A DNA stretch of 64,000 nucleotides from Tilletiaria anomala UBC 951. Lineage: Eukaryota; Basidiomycota; Exobasidiomycetes; Georgefischeriales; Tilletiariaceae. Shown here piece after piece: positions 57,326-64,000 of the stretch (positions within the stretch are counted from its first letter, which is position 1; the number at the start of each line of letters is the position of its first letter). The notes below the pieces were generated by a model. That model saw nothing but the letters and a program-made list of their open reading frames with translations. It was not told the DNA's origin and did no database searches. Made by a program: the position numbers and the translations under genes. The DNA lies in contig NW_013546940.1 in NCBI RefSeq assembly GCF_000711695.1, positions 1-64,000 on the forward strand, written 5' to 3'.

Positions 57326-60300
57326 ATGGCGGACGAAAAAAAGGCAACCGTTCACGTCGCCGAGGAAGGGGGCGTCGTGGCGCAGGCCGAATACTTTGAC
57401 CGCCTCGCGAAGCGCTCCGCCCGCCGCCACCGCCTCGTCACACTCGCCACTCTCTTCCTCTGCGGCCTGTGCTACTATCTCCTCTTCGGTGGAACCCTCC
57501 CGGACTGGCCACACGAGCTCCAGCCGATTTCGCTCATGTCCGACGGCTCGCAGGGGCACTGGTCCCCGTGGAGCTGGCTCACCCATGCGCTTCCACTCGG
57601 CCATCGCCCCGCCTGTGCCGGCCACCGCGGCGGCAAGCCGACTCATGACCCCTTCAACGATTCAGCCAGTGAATACGGTTACCTGTCGTACCTCAGCCGC
57701 TCGGTAGGCTTGCGCAAGCCACTCCATCACGCGCTGAGCGTGAACGGCATAGCCTGCATCGATGCATCGCGCGGCGGCATCGGCTTTGGCAACAAGGTCG
57801 ATGTCTCCATCGCTTCCTCTCCTTCCCAGCTGGAAGGCTCCAACTTGGAGCAGATGTATGAGTCGCTCTTCCTCTCCATCCCGTCCGCTGAAGGCGCACG
57901 CGCAGCAAACTTGCTCTACGCAAACCACACCCATGTCAGCTCCTCCAAAGGTGACCGCAACACAGCCATATATACGGCCAAGCGCTGGGGCGAGCTGCTG
58001 GGCGTTCAGATGCCCGAAAAGATAGGCAAGATCGTCTACGAGGCAGGCAGCACCGAGTCCCAGCAAGCCGTCAAGGGCTCCGACGGAGAGTCGGGCCACT
58101 ACCACCACCACCACCGCCGCCGCCGCCACTTTGGCACTGAGAGCAGCAAGAATAGCAAGGGCAACAAGGGAAAGCATGGGAAACCACACTATGGCCCTAC
58201 TACGGACCCGCGCGTGTGGATTGACACATACCACGTCTGGATCAACACGCCGCTCAACCAGTCCCTCGTCCTCACCGCCTCGCCTTCGGCCGCGGTCCCG
58301 CACCCGGAGCCGATCTTCACCGCAAGCCTGACCGAAGACCAAGTCGGCGACGACCCCAACATCCCCGCCGAGGTCAGCCCGACGTATCACGGCTACTCCA
58401 AGTCCGGGCGCGTCGACTATGCACAGGTTGTCTATGCCAACCTTGGCCGCAAGGAGGACTACGACGCGCTGGACGCAGCGGGCATCTCGCTCCAGGGCAG
58501 GGTCGCGCTCGTGCGCTACGGCGGCCCGTTCCGCGGCCTTAAGGTGCGCGGTGCGGAGATGCGCGGCGCCGTCGCGTGCCTGATCTACACAGACCCGGCC
58601 GAAGACGGCGCGGTGACGCTTGCAAACGGCTATGCGGCTTACCCTGACGGCCCGGCCCGGCAGCCGTCGAGCATCCAGCGCGGCAGCGTCCAGGCGCTGT
58701 CGTTCTACCCAGGCGACCCCTCGACGCCGGGGCGGCCGAGCTACAAAAACGCGACGCGCCTTCTCCCGCATGAGGCTGACTCGCTGCCGGCGATTCCGTC
58801 GCTGCCCCTTTCGTACCGCGACGCCGCGCCTCTGCTGCGCGCGCTGCAGCACCACGGCAGACCCGCATCCGCCATGGGCACCGGCCGTGACTGGGACGGT
58901 GCCGTACCCGGCATCGCCGGTGAGTACTGGACTGGTCCCGCGCCGGACGTCGTCGTGAGTCTGCAAAATTTTGGCGAGCTGGCGGTACGCAAGATATGGA
59001 ACGCCTACGCCGTCATCCCCGGCCACGTCGCCGACGAGGTCGTCGTGCTCGGCAATCACCGCGACGCGTGGACCTTTGGCGCTGCCGACCCGTCTTCGGG
59101 CAGTGCCGTGTTTGAGCAGATCGTCAACGGCCTCGGCGCGATGGTCTCCAAAGGCTGGAAGCCGCTGCGCACCATCATGATCGCCTCGTGGGATGCCGAG
59201 GAGTTCGGTCTTGTCGGTAGTACTGAGCACGCCGAGGACTTCCCAGACTGGATCAAGGCGAACGTTATCATGTACCTCAACCTCGACATCGCCGTCTCCG
59301 GCTCAGCCTTTGGCGGCAGGGCCAGCCCGAGCCTGGTAGACCTCCTCGCGGACGTCGCGGCCAAGGTCGACGACCCGGACAGCCCGCTCGGCGCCAACGG
59401 GAAGCTCGCGTTCCCCCGCGGACATGCCCTCGGCAGCGGCAGTGACTTTACCAGCTACCTCCAGCACCTCGGCATCGCGAGCGCCGACATGAGCTTCAGT
59501 AGGAGGGAAACCGATCCCGTCTATCACTACCACTCGCAGTACGACTCCTTTGTACGTTTTGCTTCTCTTGCTTTTGCTCTTGTTTTTTTCGCTCCGGCGC
59601 ACGGGACCGCACCGCTGACGCTTCCTCGCGCACAGAACTGGATGGACAACTTTGGCGATCCCAGCTGGAAACGCCACGTTGCCGTCGCCAAGGTGTTTGG
59701 CCTCGCAGCGTTGCGCAGCGCGTCGAATCTCTTCGTGCCTATCAATACCACGGCCTACGCCGAGGAGCTCGGAAGGTACGTGCAAAATGTCGAACGCCTC
59801 CCCGCCGCCCCTGCAGCCGCCACTTCCGCTGCGGCGGACTTTGGGCCGCTGCGCAGGGGCGTCAAGCGCATCGTCGACGCGGCTGCTGCGCTCGATGCGA
59901 CCAAGGAGCGCCTCGCGGCCCGGCTGCGCAAAGCTTTGAAACACGCGCACGAGGCCGACGAGATTGAAGACCAGCTACCTGCTGAGAAGCACAACAACCA
60001 TGACGGGTCGCGGCCGGACCGCCGCAGGGGGAGAAGGGAGGCTCGACAGGAGCTACGCAGGATCATCACTGAGATCCGCAGAGTCAACGCGAAAGCGACC
60101 AAGTTCGAGCAGGGCTTCATCTCCGAAGACGGCCTCGTCGGCCGGCCGTGGTACAAGCACCTCGGCGTTGCACCTGGCAGGTACCTCGGCTACGGCGCGA
60201 CGACGCTGCCCGGCGTCACGGAAAGCATTACGCTCGATGGCGGCAAGGGGACGCAGGAGGAGATCGACAGGCTCGCGGCGCATCTGGAGAAGATCGCCGC

Positions 60301-60328
60301 GCGGCTTCTGGTTGCTGGTGCGCAATGA
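57326..60328 (+). CDS. M28-family membrane peptidase, VPS70 / glutamate carboxypeptidase II type
   Basis: Exons 57326-59551 and 59636-60328 give 972 residues; the 84-nt intron 59552-59635 is in frame and stop-free. A short cytosolic tail precedes one membrane span (about 37-56, LVTLATLFLCGLCYYLLFGG), as in type II transferrin-receptor-like proteins. A PA domain lies at about 350-490. The M28 zinc core is complete: H and D in LGNHRDAWTFGAADPSSGSA, the Glu pair in WDAEEFGLVGSTE, D in NLDIAVSG and H in DPVYHYHSQYDSF. A helical dimerisation domain follows. A His/Arg-rich tract (HYHHHHRRRRHFG) sits at about 253. Family roles: exopeptidase activity; yeast Vps70 affects vacuolar sorting. Confidence 0.9.
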   Translation: MADEKKATVHVAEEGGVVAQAEYFDRLAKRSARRHRLVTLATLFLCGLCYYLLFGGTLPDWPHELQPISLMSDGSQGHWSPWSWLTHALPLGHRPACAGHRGGKPTHDPFNDSASEYGYLSYLSRSVGLRKPLHHALSVNGIACIDASRGGIGFGNKVDVSIASSPSQLEGSNLEQMYESLFLSIPSAEGARAANLLYANHTHVSSSKGDRNTAIYTAKRWGELLGVQMPEKIGKIVYEAGSTESQQAVKGSDGESGHYHHHHRRRRHFGTESSKNSKGNKGKHGKPHYGPTTDPRVWIDTYHVWINTPLNQSLVLTASPSAAVPHPEPIFTASLTEDQVGDDPNIPAEVSPTYHGYSKSGRVDYAQVVYANLGRKEDYDALDAAGISLQGRVALVRYGGPFRGLKVRGAEMRGAVACLIYTDPAEDGAVTLANGYAAYPDGPARQPSSIQRGSVQALSFYPGDPSTPGRPSYKNATRLLPHEADSLPAIPSLPLSYRDAAPLLRALQHHGRPASAMGTGRDWDGAVPGIAGEYWTGPAPDVVVSLQNFGELAVRKIWNAYAVIPGHVADEVVVLGNHRDAWTFGAADPSSGSAVFEQIVNGLGAMVSKGWKPLRTIMIASWDAEEFGLVGSTEHAEDFPDWIKANVIMYLNLDIAVSGSAFGGRASPSLVDLLADVAAKVDDPDSPLGANGKLAFPRGHALGSGSDFTSYLQHLGIASADMSFSRRETDPVYHYHSQYDSFVRFASLAFALVFFAPAHGTAPLTLPRAQNWMDNFGDPSWKRHVAVAKVFGLAALRSASNLFVPINTTAYAEELGRYVQNVERLPAAPAAATSAAADFGPLRRGVKRIVDAAAALDATKERLAARLRKALKHAHEADEIEDQLPAEKHNNHDGSRPDRRRGRREARQELRRIITEIRRVNAKATKFEQGFISEDGLVGRPWYKHLGVAPGRYLGYGATTLPGVTESITLDGGKGTQEEIDRLAAHLEKIAARLLVAGAQ

Positions 60329-60522
60329 GTTGATCGCATTTTTCACTTTCCTTTTTTGGCCATCTCTCCCTTCCATTCTTTCCATGGACGCTTTGTTCCC
60401 TGCACCACCCACACGATGTGAAATGCATAACTAGTGTGTAATTGTCGTCTCACCGGTCCTAGTGTACAATGATAGAAGCTGATGCGGCAGCGCAGCTGAG
60501 TTGCTAGTGACGGTCAGGAACA

Positions 60523-61943
60523 TCAAGCCTTGACCTTCTTGGCTTTCCCTTCCTTGCCATTCACCTTGGCCTTGGCCTTAGCCTTGGCAGCATCGACCTG
60601 TACCTTCTCCGCTGCTTTGCGGGTGACAGCACCATCGGCCGCTGAGCTGCGCGCCTTGCTCTCCTTCTCCTTGAGGCCAGCATCGGCGCTACCGCCCTTC
60701 CTGGCCGCGCTTTTCTTCGCCTTTACATCAGGTGCTGCTTTTACCACATCCGTCTCGCCCTCGCCCTCAGACTCGCCGCGACCGGCGTTCGCGCGCGCAC
60801 CAGCATCGAGCACAGCCTCCATGTCTTGCGCATCATCCATGACCACCTCTGTGCCGGCCCAGCGCCCTTCCTCGTCCATCTCGCCGACACCAGCGCCGAC
60901 TTTGCAGTTCCAAATGGGCAAGCTGGCAGAGGCGCCCAGCTTGACCTCGAGCGCTTGGATGTTGCTCCATTTACCGGGGACACGCGAGACGATGTGCGGC
61001 AGCGCGGAGCGCAGATTGTCGACCAGCTGCATCGGCGTGTGCGAGCGCAGATGGCCCAGCTTGATTGCGCTTTTCGAATAAATAGAAGCCATCACAGATG
61101 TCAGCCTGCTACAACCCGAGTGTTCATATGAGTCGATGCAACACTTACGTGTTAGTTCCTCGGTTCTGGATGTAGTATGTACCTGACAACGCCTTTTCGA
61201 TGTTAGCCTTCACCGCCTTCTTCTTCGAGATGTCAATCAAGATGGGCTGTTTCTTGCTATCAAAGAATTTCTTGCCCAGAAGAGTGGGTAACAGTGGGAC
61301 AATTCGATCGTCCGCGAGGAAGAGGTCGTGGTCTTGCAACAGCTGTCGGCGGGCATCGAAAGGCTTGAATTTCCCTTTGAGCTTGCTGACTCCGACGACC
61401 CGTGAAATGGAAGTGATTTGCTGTTCTACGAGAAGATCCTTGTACTCTCGCTGCGGGTCTTTGGTGAGCAGGCAGATAGAGGTGACCGAAGTGAAAATAG
61501 GGTGCTCAAGTGGACTGTAAGGGGTCGATGATGAGCATCAGCGACGGAAGAGATTCGACTGGGAACGCAGACTTTCCTCACATTCTCACTGGCTTGACCA
61601 TCTTCTTGGGGTTCAACTGCTTCACGGTTACCTGCAGCCACACCGTCTGCTTCTTGTCACTCGTATCGCCATCTAACCCATCGCCTTCTTCGACATCATC
61701 ATCCGCAGCCAGAAGGTTTCGCTTCCCACCGGACACATGTTGCGATGCTCGGTGCTTCTTGTCATGTGCGGTTAGTGCATCAAATGCCAGTTGTGCTTGG
61801 CGCGGCGAGACATGCGAGTCTATCAAGTCGATATCTGCTGCTGCAGGAGTTGCAGGTGCAGGCGTCGCCGCCACCGCGGCGGGTGCTTTGCCCTTTGCGG
61901 CTGCCTTCAGGCTCGAGCTCGAGCTCTTTCTGGAAGGTGGCAT
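60523..61943 (-). CDS. Ribosomal L1-domain nucleolar protein, UTP30/CIC1/RSL1D1 type
   Basis: Three exons (61943-61582, 61514-61149, 61108-60523) give 437 residues. The N-terminal 60 residues are Ser/Ala/Lys-rich. The L1-like domain is seen in RQAQLAFDALTAH, KPVRIPLEHPIFTSVTSICLLTKDPQREYKDLL, ARRQLLQDHDLFLADDRIVPLLPTLLGKKFFDSKKQPI and IYSKSAIKLGHLRSHTPMQLVDNLRSAL. A Lys/Ala-rich tail of about 100 residues gives a nucleolar signal. Family role: pre-rRNA processing, small subunit (Utp30) or large subunit (Cic1). Exon 3 can start at 61108 or 61105 (tandem TAG/CAG), adding or losing one Arg. Confidence 0.87.
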
Positions 61944-62477
61944 CTTCGACTTCAGCAAAGAGGCGCCTTTAGACTTGCAGAATAGACAAACACAGGGCAG
62001 CGGTTTCTGCTGAAATCTGTGGAGGGTGTTTTGCTATGGTACCATATCCTGGTGACAACAACAAAGGCGAAGACAAAGTCCAAGACCAAAAGAGGTGGCT
62101 CTTGACTCTCCCTGGCGATGGATGCCGCTCTTAGTTGAGGCTTGTGTGAGAGTCCCAGCTGCTCAGAAAAAAGTTGCAATTCCAATGCCGAATTCCGGAT
62201 TCCGGGATCCGAACATGGGCTCAACCAGCTGATTAGTATCTACAGTTTAGATCGGAGAGCGTGTGGCGGGCATGTGCAACTTTGAGACTAATAGACTTCC
62301 GGCAGTTGGTCGTCCTACATCGTCTCCTTCAGCATGCTCGTAGTGCAACATCCTGCTTCACGGAAAGCGATGGAAAGCGGTACTTTCGGCTGATATGTGG
62401 GTCACGCGCCTGTGAAAACTCTGTTGGAAATGAGTCGGCCGCACAGTCGCTGGCTGTATGCCGCGTGATCGTCGAGC
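61944..62477. other. Divergent promoter region, UTP30-type / RAD17-type
   Basis: About 530 bases separating a ribosome-biogenesis and a checkpoint gene. No RNA gene or repeat recognised. Confidence 0.5.
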
Positions 62478-64000
62478 ATGGTTCCGTCGCGATCGTCAAC
62501 GGCTGCAACTCCAGCCGGGACAAAGCATAAGCTCAGCAGCAATTCAGATACAAAGACGGGCAGCAAAAATCAACCTGCGTCGAGTAAGCGCAGCGCCGGT
62601 GGTACACAGAAAAGGCTTAGGGCTTTGGATAGCAAACCAGCAGGGTCGATTCTCAAGCAGTCAAGACTGACGTTTGGCCCACCCGGCAGCACAACGTCAC
62701 CATGGCTCCCGCCATCATCCTGCTTTGACAGCGCTGCAAGCCAAAATTCACACGCTTCGCAACAAAATCGAAGCGGATCCGAGCAGCCAGATTCTCAACC
62801 AGTGACGCGGCTCTGCAAAAGGCGAGCGCAGGCGATCGACCTGCGCGAGGTGGAGGAAAGTGTGCAAGACCATTCGTGGGACGTCATTGACGATGCGACC
62901 AGCGACGAGGAGGAAGACGATGCGGCTCAATCCTTAAAAGGCCTATCATATTCTAAAAAGCTCGGTACAGCCTCTTTGAGCTCTATGAATACACCAGCGC
63001 CTGCAAGGAGTCCGTTTGACGACATTTGGTCACTCACCTTCCCCCCAACGACCCGCGCGGACCTGTCAGTACACAAGAAGAAGGTCGAGGAAGTGGAGCG
63101 ATGGCTGCGGGATGCACTTCAAGGCCCTAATCAGATGCGCAAGTACCGGCGTTTGCTTTGCTTGAGTGGCCCCAGTGGGAGCGGAAAGAGCACGGTGATG
63201 GACATTTTGGCCAAGCAAGAGGAAATCGGATTCGACGTAGCTAGCTTCGATAATCGCGCGACAAGCGGTGGGCAAGGGTATATGCAGGCGTCGCGAGCAA
63301 TGGGCGAGCGTGGATCAACGGGTCTGACGGAGAAGTTTGCCGAATTTGTGCTCTACGCTGCTGGGCCCAGGCGGCTCAAGCTTGGCGACGATGATGAACC
63401 AAGCAAGCAACACTCGAGCTCCACAGAGACAGGTGTCGTGCGGAAAAGCTTTCGCTTCGATACAGCACCGGAAACGTTGCCCTCGTCTTCCTCTAACGCC
63501 AATAAAGTGATCATCATTGATGATTTGCCCAACTTGTCGCATCTGCCAACAAAGGAAACATTCCAAAGTTCGCTCGAAATGCTTCTTCGCAAACCATTGA
63601 CTCAATTCGATGAGTATGGGAAGTTGCTCAACATTCCCGTTGTCGTCATCCTCTCTGAGTCATTGCCCAGGGCTAGCGAGGAAAGCTGGGCAAGCGGCGG
63701 TGGCGATGGTGGCGGCTGGAAAGAGAGGATGACTAGCACATGGGACGTGAGGACCGTGTTTGGGGATGTCATCCGAAATCATCCCGGGTTTGCAGAAATC
63801 AAGTTCAATCCTATCCCAACCACGCTGATGAAGTCGGGTCTCAAGAGGATCGTCGATCTGGCCCTTGGACCGGGTCATGACAGCACTGCCACTGGCGCAA
63901 TCTCCCCCACATCCAATGCAAAAACGATCAGCAAAAAGCGCAAAGCAAAGTCAAAGCCGGACAGCGATGGTGATGCCAGTATTGGTGACGACATGCTGAG
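62478..64000 (+). CDS. RAD24: DNA-damage checkpoint clamp loader RAD17/RAD24 (5' part, runs off the window)
   Basis: Open from ATG 62478 to the window end, 507 complete codons with no intron visible. Residues about 1-150 are disordered with basic runs and contain KQSRLTFG (about 73-80), a PIP-box-like peptide. FPPTTRADLSVHKKKVEEVERWLRDA precedes the RFC-type ATPase, with Walker A GPSGSGKST (231-239) and the Walker B region VIIIDDLPNL. SWxP-like spacing, RKPLTQF, VVVILSES and FNPIPTTLMKSGLKRI follow, as in Rad17. Known role: in the Rad17-RFC complex it loads the 9-1-1 clamp at damaged DNA. A Lys-rich stretch (KKRKAKSKP) lies near the window edge. Confidence 0.9.
   Translation, partial: MVPSRSSTAATPAGTKHKLSSNSDTKTGSKNQPASSKRSAGGTQKRLRALDSKPAGSILKQSRLTFGPPGSTTSPWLPPSSCFDSAASQNSHASQQNRSGSEQPDSQPVTRLCKRRAQAIDLREVEESVQDHSWDVIDDATSDEEEDDAAQSLKGLSYSKKLGTASLSSMNTPAPARSPFDDIWSLTFPPTTRADLSVHKKKVEEVERWLRDALQGPNQMRKYRRLLCLSGPSGSGKSTVMDILAKQEEIGFDVASFDNRATSGGQGYMQASRAMGERGSTGLTEKFAEFVLYAAGPRRLKLGDDDEPSKQHSSSTETGVVRKSFRFDTAPETLPSSSSNANKVIIIDDLPNLSHLPTKETFQSSLEMLLRKPLTQFDEYGKLLNIPVVVILSESLPRASEESWASGGGDGGGWKERMTSTWDVRTVFGDVIRNHPGFAEIKFNPIPTTLMKSGLKRIVDLALGPGHDSTATGAISPTSNAKTISKKRKAKSKPDSDGDASIGDDML

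Noticed and set aside
57662-59230. 522-codon minus-strand ORF inside the M28 peptidase
   Set aside because: A GC-driven mirror frame of a well-supported gene; Arg/Ala/Val-rich without motifs.

Overview
The window is a gene-dense piece of a fungal nuclear genome, most likely a basidiomycete and perhaps of the smut lineage (Ustilaginomycotina). Reasons: about 57% GC by eye; genes on both strands with short introns (mostly 60-130 nt) that nearly always read GTGAGT/GTAAGT...(C/T)AG; long low-complexity stretches (Gln, Ser, Ala, Gly) in regulatory proteins; a complex I assembly factor (absent from budding yeast); and fungal-type ATG1, AFG2, GUT1, RPC11 and GDA1. Gene models were built by hand from the reading frames and splice sites; each exon chain listed keeps frame unless stated. 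I saw no retroelement, DNA transposon, CRISPR array or rRNA.

Layout. 1-9.6 kb: end of an intron-containing tRNA-Gln, an importin-7/8-type karyopherin, the ribosome-biogenesis AAA ATPase AFG2, and the Golgi GDPase GDA1. 9.8-20.1 kb: eIF3i, a very long ATG1 kinase, a probably mitochondrial RNase III protein, and a small INA17-like inner-membrane protein. 20.2-27.8 kb is an accessory metabolic block: a class II aldolase facing a D-erythronate dehydrogenase-like gene whose splicing looks broken, an SDR facing a P450, and a secreted lysozyme-like protein. 30-40 kb: glycerol kinase, NDUFAF6-like complex I factor, ORC2, a GPI-type GH79 glucuronidase, and RPC11. 40-44.7 kb: two doubtful small ORFs, a polyol-type SDR, and a DapA-family aldolase like fungal 2-keto-3-deoxy-L-galactonate aldolase. 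48-53 kb: a 1,520-residue RING-PH-VWA protein with the domain order of the yeast mating scaffold Ste5, after a 3.6 kb gene-free upstream region. 53-64 kb: alpha-actinin, a VPS70/GCPII-type M28 peptidase, a ribosomal-L1-domain nucleolar protein, and the 5' part of the RAD17/RAD24 checkpoint clamp loader, which runs off the end.

How the genes may work together. Most are unlinked housekeeping genes. Two groups look functional: the sugar/sugar-acid genes (aldolase, DenD-like, GH79, polyol SDR, keto-deoxy-acid aldolase, glycerol kinase), which could turn sugar acids into triose and pyruvate, and the divergent SDR/P450 pair. The most notable single genes are the Ste5-like scaffold, the secreted muramidase-like protein, and the disrupted DenD-like gene.
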